Origin: JAKJBL01 sp964461335
GTDB taxonomy: Bacteria > Bacillota > Clostridia > Christensenellales > CAG-138
Length of the DNA stretch: 21,983 bases
Direction: 5' to 3'
NCBI GenBank assembly: GCA_964461335.1
Contig: CAYWTY010000024.1
Span: 1-21,983 of the forward strand
The notes beneath the pieces were generated by a model. That model had not been told where the DNA came from. It made no database searches and saw only the letters and a program-made list of their open reading frames with translations. The translations under genes were made by a program, and so were the position numbers. Of the stretch, positions 7,110 to 14,675 are shown one piece after another; the stretch's first letter is position 1, and each line of letters opens with the position of its first letter.

Positions 7110-7397
7110 ATGCTTAATGAGCTTTACTCTACAACAAAAATGGTTGCATCAATGGCAGTTCTATGTGTTCTTCTTGAGGCATTAATACCTCAAGGAAAAT
7201 TGAAAAATTCTGTGCTGCTTGCGGTTGGCATAATATTCCTTTTAAGCATTGCCCAATCATTGACTCAATTAGTAAATATGGACATACCAACCGCTTTGAT
7301 GCAAGAAGACCCGAGCCCTTACGGCTTTGCCGGGGAGAAACCTCCAACACATAATGAACTTATTGAACATTACTTTGAACAAGCAGCGACTCAATGA
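7110..7397 (+). CDS. spoIIIAF: Stage III sporulation protein AF, short form
   Basis: A 95-residue protein. The start at 7110 is supported by GGAGG 5 bases before it; an in-frame TTG at 7095 lies within the spoIIIAE end. Two membrane helices (about 10-27 and 34-53) and the LIPQGKLKNSVLLAVGIIFLL-type segment are typical of the N-terminal half of SpoIIIAF. The B. subtilis protein has about 206 residues, with a soluble ring-forming-type domain after the helices; here only about 40 residues follow, so that domain is missing. There is a clean stop, then 24 bp to spoIIIAG, and no downstream remnant is visible. Confidence 0.88.
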   Translation: MLNELYSTTKMVASMAVLCVLLEALIPQGKLKNSVLLAVGIIFLLSIAQSLTQLVNMDIPTALMQEDPSPYGFAGEKPPTHNELIEHYFEQAATQ

Positions 7398-7421
7398 ACA
7401 CCCCGACTGGAGGAATTCGGT

Positions 7422-8021
7422 ATGGACTCAAAGGGATTGACGAATAAAGGGTTTTTGGCTAAGCTTGCAAAACGTCTAAAATCGGATAAAAGACTCGAAC
7501 TTATCGTTTACGGGGGTTTAGTGCTTCTAATACTTGTACTTTACCTTTCAACACTCCTACCAAAGGAAGTTAAAGGTAAAGCTGCTGCAGAAGAGGCAAA
7601 TATTCCTGAATACGCTTCATTAAGCGAGCAAGAAGTGGAAAGAAGGCTTGAACATGTTCTATCAAGCATACGTGGCGCAGGAACTGTACGTGTAATGATT
7701 ACATACGAGTCAGGGCCTGAGCTTATAACAGCCATGAGTACTGATACAAATTCAAATATATCTGAAAATGTTGAAGCAGGCAGGCAAAGCACAACAGAGC
7801 AGCAGACTGAATCTAAAAGACCAGCTACTGTAACAGATAATGGAGGAACAACTCCAATAGTAATTACAGAAAAACAGCCAAATGTGCGCGGGGTTATCGT
7901 TGTGGCAGAGGGAGCTGCAGATATTGCGGTTCGGCTGAATCTTCAGCGAGCAGTGCAGACTGTGCTGGGTATTCCGGCTGCCAGTATTGAGGTTTTTGAA
8001 TTGAAGGAGCTGGAGCAATAA
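7422..8021 (+). CDS. spoIIIAG: Stage III sporulation protein AG
   Basis: A 199-residue protein with one membrane helix (about 27-46) and a large domain that would lie in the intermembrane space. SpoIIIAG forms a large ring in the channel of B. subtilis. GAGTVRVMITYESGPE and the later RGVIVVAEGAADIAVRLNLQRAVQTVLGIPAASIEVFELK segment are the two halves of the ring-building fold, separated by a Ser/Thr/Gln-rich insertion (about 105-145), as in other members. The start is preceded by GGAGG (10 bases). Confidence 0.95.
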   Translation: MDSKGLTNKGFLAKLAKRLKSDKRLELIVYGGLVLLILVLYLSTLLPKEVKGKAAAEEANIPEYASLSEQEVERRLEHVLSSIRGAGTVRVMITYESGPELITAMSTDTNSNISENVEAGRQSTTEQQTESKRPATVTDNGGTTPIVITEKQPNVRGVIVVAEGAADIAVRLNLQRAVQTVLGIPAASIEVFELKELEQ

Positions 8022-8056
8022 CCATAAATACCATTTCATAAAGAGGAGGGAATATC

Positions 8057-8563
8057 GTGTTAAAAAAATATGGCGTCCTTATTGGCTTGGTTCTTTTGCT
8101 GGCATTAGCTGTATATGTCAACGTGCGCATAAACAAAGCAGCAGCAGAGAAGCCAGCACCTACCATGAAAGTAAGCATTGAACGTGAAAATGCACAAGCT
8201 TCCATCAATACTGAGGCGTATTTCGAAACATTTCGTACGGACAGGACAAACCACAGAGAAAAAGAACTAATGTATATAGAAACCATTATTCAGCATAATG
8301 AAGTCGATTCAGAGACATTAAAAGATGCTCAGCAGCAGAAACTCGCAATAGTCGAAAACATGGAAAAGGAGTTTACCATTGAGAATCTACTCCGGGCAAA
8401 GGGGTTTGAGGATGCAGCTGTAATATTCCACCCAGGTTCTATTAACGTAATAATTAAAGCAGAAACACTAAGCCCCCAACAAGTTGCGCAAGTGCTTGAT
8501 ATTGTTTGCAGAGAAACTGCAGAGGAGGCGCAAAATATCAAAGTATCTACGGCATTAAGTTAA
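8057..8563 (+). CDS. spoIIIAH: Stage III sporulation protein AH
   Basis: A 168-residue protein starting with GTG behind GAGGAGGG. One membrane helix (about 5-22) is followed by a soluble domain related to YscJ/FliF secretion-ring proteins (about 85-168: VDSETLKDAQQQK, GFEDAAVIFHPGSINVIIKAE, QVAQVLDIVCRET). In B. subtilis this domain meets forespore SpoIIQ between the two membranes. It is the last gene of the operon; no clear terminator follows, and a new promoter begins about 50 bp later. Confidence 0.95.
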   Translation: MLKKYGVLIGLVLLLALAVYVNVRINKAAAEKPAPTMKVSIERENAQASINTEAYFETFRTDRTNHREKELMYIETIIQHNEVDSETLKDAQQQKLAIVENMEKEFTIENLLRAKGFEDAAVIFHPGSINVIIKAETLSPQQVAQVLDIVCRETAEEAQNIKVSTALS

Positions 8564-8615
8564 TTTATGCACCGAAAAAGGATGATAATTGGTTTTCCAG
8601 TTTTGTGCAGAATTG

Positions 8616-8644
8616 TTGGCATTGATTATCTTATCTGATATAAT
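8616..8644 (+). promoter_or_regulatory. Strong sigma-A-type promoter of the Asp23 gene
   Basis: TTGGCA (8616-8621, 5 of 6 to consensus), a 17-bp spacer and TATAAT (8639-8644). The start near 8651 leaves a leader of about 45 nt carrying a small CCTAA/TTAGG hairpin (8652-8666) before the GGAGG site. It uncouples the stress module and downstream genes from the sporulation operon. Confidence 0.75.
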
Positions 8645-8694
8645 ATAATAACCTAAAAGAGTTAGGTGTAAAGATTATGCAGGAGGTTAAATCT

Positions 8695-9153
8695 ATGAGC
8701 GATAATAACGAATTTGTTCCCGATATGAAAAAGAATGAAGGCGGCAGAATCGTGTTTGCAACAGATGTAATAGCTACAATTGCAGCGCTCGCTGCTGCTG
8801 ACGTTAAAGGGGTCGCAGGGATGAGCGGGGGAATGGTCGAAGGTCTAACCGAAATGCTCGGCCGCAAGAACCTTACAAAGGGTGTAAAAGTTGAGGTTGG
8901 CACAGAAGAGGTTGCGGTAGATGTTAGCGTAATTATTCAATATGGCTTCCGCATTCAAGATGTTTGTGCCGAAATTCAAAAGGCAATCCGCAATGCTGTT
9001 GAAACAATGACTGGTCTGCGTGTCGTAGAAGTGAATGTTTTTGTTCAAGCAATAAATTTTGAAACATCTGAAGTTGCACCGGTTGAAGTAAAGCAAAAGA
9101 AAGAAAAGCCTGAAAAAGAACCTAAGCCCGTTGAACCGCCCCGTGTTAAATAG
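8695..9153 (+). CDS. yqhY: Asp23/Gls24-family envelope stress response protein
   Basis: A 152-residue Asp23-family protein. The ATG at 8695 has GGAGG 7 bases upstream, so an in-frame ATG at 8677 that overlaps the Shine-Dalgarno region is rejected. The domain (about 15-125) includes GGRIVFATDVIATIAALAAADVKGVAGM and VAVDVSVIIQYGFRIQDVCAEIQKAIRNAVE, both highly typical. A Lys/Glu/Pro-rich tail (about 130-152) follows. The symbol is by synteny: B. subtilis yqhY occupies this place before nusB. Members act at the membrane, through AmaP in Staphylococcus, in cell envelope homeostasis; yqhY in Bacillus is also linked to fatty acid synthesis. Confidence 0.93.
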   Translation: MSDNNEFVPDMKKNEGGRIVFATDVIATIAALAAADVKGVAGMSGGMVEGLTEMLGRKNLTKGVKVEVGTEEVAVDVSVIIQYGFRIQDVCAEIQKAIRNAVETMTGLRVVEVNVFVQAINFETSEVAPVEVKQKKEKPEKEPKPVEPPRVK

Positions 9154-9209
9154 CATTTGTTCAATGGTTCAGCACAGAACACATTGGGTACTATATTAAG
9201 AATTCTGGC

Positions 9210-9230
9210 AGGCGCCTAGGGCGCCTTTTT
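9210..9230 (+). terminator. Rho-independent terminator between the Asp23 and AmaP genes
   Basis: A perfect 7-bp stem AGGCGCC/GGCGCCT with a TAG loop is followed by TTTTT. No promoter is obvious between it and amaP, so it probably acts as a partial terminator that makes Asp23 more abundant than the downstream products. Confidence 0.85.
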
Positions 9231-9275
9231 AGGATGCCTAGCAAACGCGGAAATATATTCGCGAGGAGAAAAATT

Positions 9276-9833
9276 ATGAAAGTAAAATTGTTTGATAGGA
9301 TTCTGTTTGCACTACTCTTAATAATTACTTTAGGGATATCCTTATTACTAATGGCTCTTGCAATACGGCTCTTCCCGCTTGCGGATTTGCAGAGCATTTT
9401 AGCGCTGCTATATGATGGCATTCCCAATGCCTTAATTCTTGGGATCTCAGGTTTGCTCCTGCTTGTAGTTACCTTGAAGTTGATTTTTTCTGGAGAAAAA
9501 AAGCCAGAAGAGCCAACTTCAACGCTTGTGCACTCAGGTGAACTCGGAGCAGCATTTATAACCCTTTCTGCAATTGATGCAATGATTCAAAAACATTGCA
9601 GAGCCGACAACCGCATTCGAAATGTTGTCAGTGTGGTACGCAGTGTTCGAGATGGCGGCGTTACTATAAGCGTGCGTTTATCCCTGCTGCCCGAAACTGA
9701 AATTCCATCGTTAACTCATGAGCTGCAAGTTTCGCTAAAGGAATATATTGAAAAACATGCTGGCATTATTGTGCGGGAAGTAGGTATACTTATCGAGAAT
9801 ACATCAAGCACACCTGCAGGACGTGTTGATTGA
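9276..9833 (+). CDS. amaP: AmaP-like alkaline shock response membrane anchor protein
   Basis: A 185-residue protein with two N-terminal membrane helices (about 5-30 and 48-70) and a C-terminal domain similar to Asp23 (about 87-175). The start at 9276 follows AGGAG by 8 bases. In Staphylococcus aureus AmaP recruits Asp23 to the membrane, and the layout Asp23-AmaP-DUF2273 is a recurring module. The C-terminal domain here has VRSVRDGGVTISVRLSLLPE and LQVSLKEYIEKHAGIIVREVGILIE, matching the AmaP pattern. It lies downstream of the terminator at 9210-9230. Confidence 0.9.
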   Translation: MKVKLFDRILFALLLIITLGISLLLMALAIRLFPLADLQSILALLYDGIPNALILGISGLLLLVVTLKLIFSGEKKPEEPTSTLVHSGELGAAFITLSAIDAMIQKHCRADNRIRNVVSVVRSVRDGGVTISVRLSLLPETEIPSLTHELQVSLKEYIEKHAGIIVREVGILIENTSSTPAGRVD

Positions 9834-9854
9834 ATTATGATTGAGGTGGGTGCA

Positions 9855-10082
9855 TTGTCTGATTGGAAAGAGCAATTGAAAGACCGTCTTTCTACTAGGC
9901 GCTGGACGGTTATTCTAATAGTATTAAGCATAGTAATTGGAGTGCTTATTCTAACAATTAATTTTTGGCGCACATTACTCTTAGTTATCCTTGTTGCAGT
10001 TAGCTATTTTATTGGCAGTATGATGGACAAGGGCGGGTGGGAAATGGTGAAGACGTTTTTCGAACGCATTTTGCAAAAATAA
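9855..10082 (+). CDS. DUF2273 small membrane protein
   Basis: About 75 residues with two membrane helices (about 20-36 and 38-56) and a short Gly-rich end (GSMMDKGGWEMVKTF). This is the DUF2273 protein that accompanies Asp23 and AmaP. I prefer the TTG start at 9855 because GAGGTG (9843-9848) is a perfect match to the anti-Shine-Dalgarno sequence at 6-base spacing; the upstream ATG at 9837 has no such site and would add six residues. It is probably a further membrane partner of the stress module; its biochemical role is unknown. Confidence 0.82.
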   Translation: MSDWKEQLKDRLSTRRWTVILIVLSIVIGVLILTINFWRTLLLVILVAVSYFIGSMMDKGGWEMVKTFFERILQK

Positions 10083-10118
10083 GCTTGAGGCGGAAATAAG
10101 AAAGGAAATAATCCGCTG

Positions 10119-10538
10119 ATGAGTAGAAAAGTAGCGCGTGAAGTGGCAATGATGCTGATTTTCGCACACATACTTGGTGGCGAAAACGAATATCGCTGCG
10201 TTTTGGATCAAGCAGGCATTACTGAGGAACCTCCGCAGGAAGATATTGATTTTGCTAACAACTTAGTCTTTGGCATTGAAGAGAACAAGGAGCAAATTGA
10301 TAAGCTAATTGCTCAAAGTGCAATTGGATGGACCATTAGCCGAATGCCTAATGTTGACCTTTGCATATTGCGTATTGCGCTTTATGAAATGATGTATCGA
10401 AATGATATACCGCACAGTGTTTCAATAAATGAGGCTGTTGAACTTGCAAAGCGCTTTGCAGGGGAAAAATCTCCTTCGTATATAAACGGCATACTTGGCA
10501 CACTCTCGAAGGAATTATCAAGCAGTACGCAAATATGA
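10119..10538 (+). CDS. nusB: Transcription antitermination factor NusB
   Basis: A 139-residue all-helical protein. NusB pairs with NusE (ribosomal protein S10) on boxA RNA to prevent premature termination in rRNA operons. Typical features are SRKVAREVAMMLIFAH at the N-terminus, WTISRMPNVDLCILRIALYEM (about 71-91) and IPHSVSINEAVELAKRFAGEKSPSYINGILGTL (about 97-129). The length is normal. AAAGGA lies 12 bases upstream of the ATG, slightly far. It follows DUF2273 by 36 bp; a 100-bp gap without visible features separates it from folD. Confidence 0.97.
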   Translation: MSRKVAREVAMMLIFAHILGGENEYRCVLDQAGITEEPPQEDIDFANNLVFGIEENKEQIDKLIAQSAIGWTISRMPNVDLCILRIALYEMMYRNDIPHSVSINEAVELAKRFAGEKSPSYINGILGTLSKELSSSTQI

Positions 10539-10638
10539 ACATACGATACAATTATTGCGGTAGAAGCAGCGCCAATTTTGACGATGCTTCATATTTATTT
10601 AAAATTAACAACAGCATTATGGAGGCTAGCATTTAGAA

Positions 10639-11487
10639 ATGGCACAAATTATTGATGGAAAATCTCTTGCAGCAACTGAACGCGAAAAGCTAATCACACG
10701 CATTGCGAAACTAAAAACAAAGGGTATTACTCCGGGTTTATGCGTAATATTAGTGGGGGATGACCCTGCATCCCTAACATATGTCTCAAGTAAAGAAAAA
10801 ATGGCTCATGCTCTCAATATGAATGGAATTATTCATCGTTTACCTGCGAGCACTTCTCAACAGCAGTTAATTGAACAAATTGAGCTACTTAACGCAGATA
10901 CTAATATTCATGGAATTCTCGTTCAGCTGCCTTTACCGCCCCATATTGATGCAGATGTTGTTTCGGAAGCTATTCTGCCGGAAAAGGATGTTGATGGGTT
11001 GCATCCTTTAAATGCAGGGAAGCTTCTTTCAGGAAGACCATGCATGATTCCATGCACACCAAATGGGTGCATGGAACTTATTCGCAGTACAGGTATTTCA
11101 ATAGCTGGGAAAAATGCTGTAATAATAGGAAGAAGCAATATAGTCGGCAAACCAATTGCGCTGCTTCTGATGCATGAGCATGCTACGGTAACTATATGCC
11201 ATTCTAAAACAATCGAATTAGCTAAAATAGCCTCTCAAGCAGATATACTCGTATGTGCAATTGGCAAGCCTGGAATGGTTAAAAAGAATATGATTAAGCC
11301 TGGAGCTGTTGTAATTGATGTTGGCATTAATCGGGTAAATGGGAAACTCTATGGCGATGTTGAGTTTGATGAGGCGGAAAAACTTGCAGGCTATATTACC
11401 CCTGTACCTGGAGGAGTTGGCCCGATGACAATAATGATGCTAATGCGAAATACTGTAGAGGCTGCTGAACGAACAAGAGCAGAATAG
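10639..11487 (+). CDS. folD: Bifunctional methylenetetrahydrofolate dehydrogenase / methenyltetrahydrofolate cyclohydrolase
   Basis: A 282-residue enzyme that interconverts 5,10-methylene-THF, 5,10-methenyl-THF and 10-formyl-THF in the cytoplasm. The active-site segment has Tyr48 and Lys52 (YVSSKEKM). GILVQLPLPPHID and DVDGLHP belong to the catalytic domain; GRSNIVGKPIALLL (about 164-177) binds the nicotinamide cofactor; PVPGGVGPMT (255-264) is the family signature. No defects are seen. GGAGG occurs 13 bases before the ATG, a long spacing. Confidence 0.98.
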   Translation: MAQIIDGKSLAATEREKLITRIAKLKTKGITPGLCVILVGDDPASLTYVSSKEKMAHALNMNGIIHRLPASTSQQQLIEQIELLNADTNIHGILVQLPLPPHIDADVVSEAILPEKDVDGLHPLNAGKLLSGRPCMIPCTPNGCMELIRSTGISIAGKNAVIIGRSNIVGKPIALLLMHEHATVTICHSKTIELAKIASQADILVCAIGKPGMVKKNMIKPGAVVIDVGINRVNGKLYGDVEFDEAEKLAGYITPVPGGVGPMTIMMLMRNTVEAAERTRAE

Positions 11488-11517
11488 TTTAACACAAAGG
11501 AAGGTCTTTGGTACTCA

Positions 11518-12720
11518 ATGGATAATGCGCTTACAGTCACACAACTTAACGATTATATAAACTCACTTCTTGCCAAAGACCCTTTATTATACAACCTGCA
11601 TGTACAGGGCGAAATCTCAGGGTTTAAAAAGCATTCTTCAGGCCATCTATACTTTTCTATTAAAGATGAGAACGCAGTCATTCGCTGTGTTATGTTCAAA
11701 TCCTCTGCACTTTCGCTTCGCTTTGTTCCCAAGGATGGTACACATATTGTTGTTGAAGGCTATGTGGCGCTTTATCAGCGTGACGGGCAAGTTCAGCTTT
11801 ATGTTCAGTCAATGCAAAAGGAAGGGGAAGGGGAGCTGTACAAGCGCTATTTGCAGCTTAAAGCTAACCTTGAGGACTTGGGGTATTTTGCTGAAGAACG
11901 CAAGCGCCCAATTCCGTTTTTACCCAAATGCGTTGGTATTGTTACTTCATCCTCAGGTGCAGCACTGCATGATGTACTGCAGATTATTCGACGAAGATAC
12001 CCCAAAATGGATGTAGAGTTATGTCCTGTGCAAGTGCAAGGAGAATTAGCTGCTAAGAGTATTGCAGACGGAATTCGCCAAATGAATAGGGCCAGCAACG
12101 CATCAGTTTTAATTGTTGGCCGCGGCGGCGGCAGCATTGAGGATCTTTGGGCTTTTAACGAACCTGAAGTAGCAAGCGCTATATATGAAAGCCGCCTACC
12201 GGTTATAAGTGCAGTAGGACATGAAACAGATTTTTCAATTGCTGACTTTGTTGCTGACCTAAGAGCCCCAACACCCTCAGCTGCAGCAGAGTTATGTACC
12301 CCTGAGTATACATCGTTAATAATAAGAACAGATATGCTAATCGAAAGATTGTCAAATATATCAAAACGCTCTCTAAGCAGTAAAAAAGAGCGATTAGAGC
12401 TGCTCATGCATGCACGTGGATTATCTATTGTCGCGCATAGGCTCAAAGACAATAAAAACAACATAGACAATAGCATGCAAAAGCTTCGCCAAGCTGCATC
12501 AATACAGCTTAAAATGCTTCGCGCTAATCTTGACAATTTGCAAAAAAGGCATGAGGCGCTTTCGCCTTGGTCAATATTAGATAGAGGCTTTGCCTTAATA
12601 AATGATGAAAAGGGCAAAGTGCTATTTTCTATTTCAGAGTTGAAAAATGGTATGGATGTGCAAGTACAAATGCGGGATGGTAATGCTAAAGCTCTAATTC
12701 AACGCATTATCAAACCATAA
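11518..12720 (+). CDS. xseA: Exodeoxyribonuclease VII large subunit
   Basis: A 400-residue catalytic subunit of exonuclease VII, which degrades single-stranded DNA in both directions. An OB-fold (about 5-100: LYNLHVQGEISGFKKHSSGH) precedes the catalytic domain with GRGGGSIEDLWAFN (201-214), GHETD (234-238) and LRAPTPSAAAE (248-258). The C-terminal part is a long coiled coil that carries small subunits. The start follows AAAGGAAGG. It is 30 bp after folD and 11 bp before xseB. Confidence 0.98.
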   Translation: MDNALTVTQLNDYINSLLAKDPLLYNLHVQGEISGFKKHSSGHLYFSIKDENAVIRCVMFKSSALSLRFVPKDGTHIVVEGYVALYQRDGQVQLYVQSMQKEGEGELYKRYLQLKANLEDLGYFAEERKRPIPFLPKCVGIVTSSSGAALHDVLQIIRRRYPKMDVELCPVQVQGELAAKSIADGIRQMNRASNASVLIVGRGGGSIEDLWAFNEPEVASAIYESRLPVISAVGHETDFSIADFVADLRAPTPSAAAELCTPEYTSLIIRTDMLIERLSNISKRSLSSKKERLELLMHARGLSIVAHRLKDNKNNIDNSMQKLRQAASIQLKMLRANLDNLQKRHEALSPWSILDRGFALINDEKGKVLFSISELKNGMDVQVQMRDGNAKALIQRIIKP

Positions 12721-12731
12721 AGGAGTATTTT

Positions 12732-12941
12732 ATGGATCAAAACAAATCTTATGAAGAAGCCATGGCTGAGCTAGAGGAGATTGTGCTTAAGCTAGAAAAC
12801 GGTAATATTCCAATTGATGAAATGATTAAGCTGTACGAAAAAGGCGTTCTTCTTGGCAAACAATGCACGACTTTGCTTGATGCATATCAGGGTAGGTTTG
12901 ATATCCTTGCTTTAGAAGCGGAGCCAAAGGAGAAAGTATAA
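12732..12941 (+). CDS. xseB: Exodeoxyribonuclease VII small subunit
   Basis: A 69-residue helical protein with the standard XseB pattern YEEAMAELEEIVLKLENG and LYEKGVLLGKQC. Several copies wrap the XseA coiled coil. The start follows AAAGGAG. The stop overlaps the ispA start by one base (TAATG), so the two genes are probably translationally coupled. Confidence 0.96.
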   Translation: MDQNKSYEEAMAELEEIVLKLENGNIPIDEMIKLYEKGVLLGKQCTTLLDAYQGRFDILALEAEPKEKV

Positions 12942-13825
12942 TGCCCTTTTTACAAAAGCAAAAATTTTATATTGAACGAATAGACCAAGCTTTAGCTAAT
13001 TACCTAGAAGAACAAAGAATTCCTGAGCACTTAAAAAAGAGCATGTCATACAGTCTGTTCGCTGGGGGCAAAAGGTTGCGGCCATGCATTCTGCTTGCAA
13101 CCAATGAGTTGCTGGGGGGCAGAGAAGACTTCGCGATGCCGTTTGCTTGCGCGCTTGAAATGATTCATACCTACTCCCTTATTCACGATGATTTGCCTTC
13201 TATGGATAATGATGAACTGCGAAGAGGAAAGCCAACAAACCATATTATCTTTGGAGAAGGGCAGGCAGTCTTAGCTGGCGACGGGCTGCTTTCCTTTGCG
13301 TTTGAGATTATGTTGAGCTCTTTATTGTCATGCAACCGGCCTAATTTTGTAAAAGCTGCCTATACAATTTCAAGAGCAGCCGGGGTTACTGGTATGGTTG
13401 CAGGTCAATGCCTTGACCTACTAAATGAAGGTCAGAACAATACTGACGAGGCACTTCTTTTAAGCATTCATAAAGCAAAGACTTCAGCAATGATACAGGC
13501 TGCATCATTAGCAGGCGCGTTATGCGCAAACAGCACTGAGGACATCGCTAAAGCTATGGAATCCTTTGGAGCACAGCTTGGCTTGCTCTTCCAAATTACA
13601 GATGATATTTTAGACGTTATTGGCGAGACTACAACCCTAGGGAAAACAATTGGCAAGGATGCAAAAGCAGGGAAGCTCACATTCCCTTCTGTTTATGGCA
13701 TTGACGGTGCTTCATTATGTGCAAAACAAGCTGCTGATGCTGCCCTAAGTGAACTGTCGCCCTTTGGAAAGGATGCCTGGTTCTTACAGACGCTTGTTGA
13801 GTTCATATTAAACAGAAAAAAATAG
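12941..13825 (+). CDS. ispA: Polyprenyl synthetase (farnesyl/geranyl diphosphate synthase)
   Basis: A 294-residue trans-prenyltransferase that condenses isopentenyl diphosphate with allylic diphosphates, feeding undecaprenyl and quinone lipids. The first Asp-rich motif is DDLPSMD (83-89), followed by LRRGKPTNH; the second is DDILD (221-225, in QITDDILD). GGKRLRP (42-48) binds isopentenyl diphosphate. These place it with the short-chain FPP/GPP synthases. AAAGGAG lies 8 bases before the ATG. It ends the plus-strand run, only 22 bp from the end of convergent spo0A, with no clear terminator between. Confidence 0.96.
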   Translation: MPFLQKQKFYIERIDQALANYLEEQRIPEHLKKSMSYSLFAGGKRLRPCILLATNELLGGREDFAMPFACALEMIHTYSLIHDDLPSMDNDELRRGKPTNHIIFGEGQAVLAGDGLLSFAFEIMLSSLLSCNRPNFVKAAYTISRAAGVTGMVAGQCLDLLNEGQNNTDEALLLSIHKAKTSAMIQAASLAGALCANSTEDIAKAMESFGAQLGLLFQITDDILDVIGETTTLGKTIGKDAKAGKLTFPSVYGIDGASLCAKQAADAALSELSPFGKDAWFLQTLVEFILNRKK

Positions 13826-13847
13826 CACATTCAATTTTTGTATTTAA

Positions 13848-14627
13848 CTAGCAGTTGACTGCAAGCCGTACTTTATCCGCAACCATAGCAATAAATTCTG
13901 AATTTGTCGGTTTGCCTTTCGTGGAATCAATTGTAAAACCGAAATAACTATGCAAAACATTTATATTCCCGCGCGCCCATGCTACTTCAATTGCATTGCG
14001 TATGGAGCGCTCAACAAGCGCAGGAGTAGTATTGTACTGCAAAGATATATTTGGGTAAATGTCCTTAGTGACAGCGATAGTTGAGGGTTCTTTCGAATAA
14101 ACAGAATACTTAATGGCACTTCGAAGGAAATGGTACCCTTTTAAATGAGCAGGGATGCCTAAGCTGCGTATTTGCTGCGTGATTTCTGAACTAATCTTTT
14201 CATTATGTGCAGTTGTTTGTTTAGCGATGTGATTAGGGTTCACATCCAACGTGTCAGTTGAGCGTATCAGCTGCAGAATTCTTGGAATTATAAGCTCCGG
14301 CCCCAATGGCTTAATGAAGCAATAAGCAACATTGTATTTTTGCAGCATACCCACTGCGCGATTGTCCAAGTTAGATGCTTGAATGAAAACAAATGGTCTG
14401 CAGTCTTTTTTCATGGCCTGAGTTGTTTCAAGGGCTTCAAGGCAGCCATGAGGTGGTAGGAGCAAATCCATCAACAAAGCATCAACATGTTCAGTTTGTA
14501 AAACTTCTAAAACCTCACTGCAATTATGCGCGCAGGGGTATAAACATATTTCCGCAAAGTTCTTGCAAAATAAGGCAATGGTTTTGTATATACTGCTGCA
14601 TTCATCCGCTATCAATAACGAGAGCAT
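13848..14627 (-). CDS. spo0A: Sporulation master regulator Spo0A with divergent receiver domain
   Basis: A 259-residue response regulator controlling entry into sporulation. The start at 14627 follows GAGGTG by 6 bases; the track to 14636 begins with the GTG of that same site. The DNA-binding domain (about 150-255) is almost textbook: GIPAHLKGYHFLRSAIKYSV, VTKDIYPNIS, NTTPALVERSIRNAIEVAWARGN and KGKPTNSEFIAMVADKVRL. The receiver (1-122) keeps the acidic pair as Asp8-Glu9, the phosphoacceptor Asp54 (LLMDLLLP) and Lys106 (FIKPLGP), but where the switch Thr is expected (LTA in most members) it has Gln83 (FIQAS). It also has five or six Cys in the first 103 residues. It lies downstream of spoIVB, as usual. 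Confidence 0.96.
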   Translation of the reverse strand: MLSLLIADECSSIYKTIALFCKNFAEICLYPCAHNCSEVLEVLQTEHVDALLMDLLLPPHGCLEALETTQAMKKDCRPFVFIQASNLDNRAVGMLQKYNVAYCFIKPLGPELIIPRILQLIRSTDTLDVNPNHIAKQTTAHNEKISSEITQQIRSLGIPAHLKGYHFLRSAIKYSVYSKEPSTIAVTKDIYPNISLQYNTTPALVERSIRNAIEVAWARGNINVLHSYFGFTIDSTKGKPTNSEFIAMVADKVRLAVNC

Positions 14628-14675
14628 GTAGAACACCTCTTTCTGCTGTATATTATCATACCAGAACCTAATTCG

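Noticed and set aside
11847..12617. 256-codon minus-strand ORF inside xseA
   Set aside because: It is a shadow of xseA, whose motifs are complete on the plus strand; no ribosome binding site or recognisable domain.
14628..14675. Possible sigma-H or sigma-A promoter between spoIVB and spo0A
   Set aside because: TATGATAAT could be a -10 box, but no acceptable -35 box at correct spacing for either factor was found.
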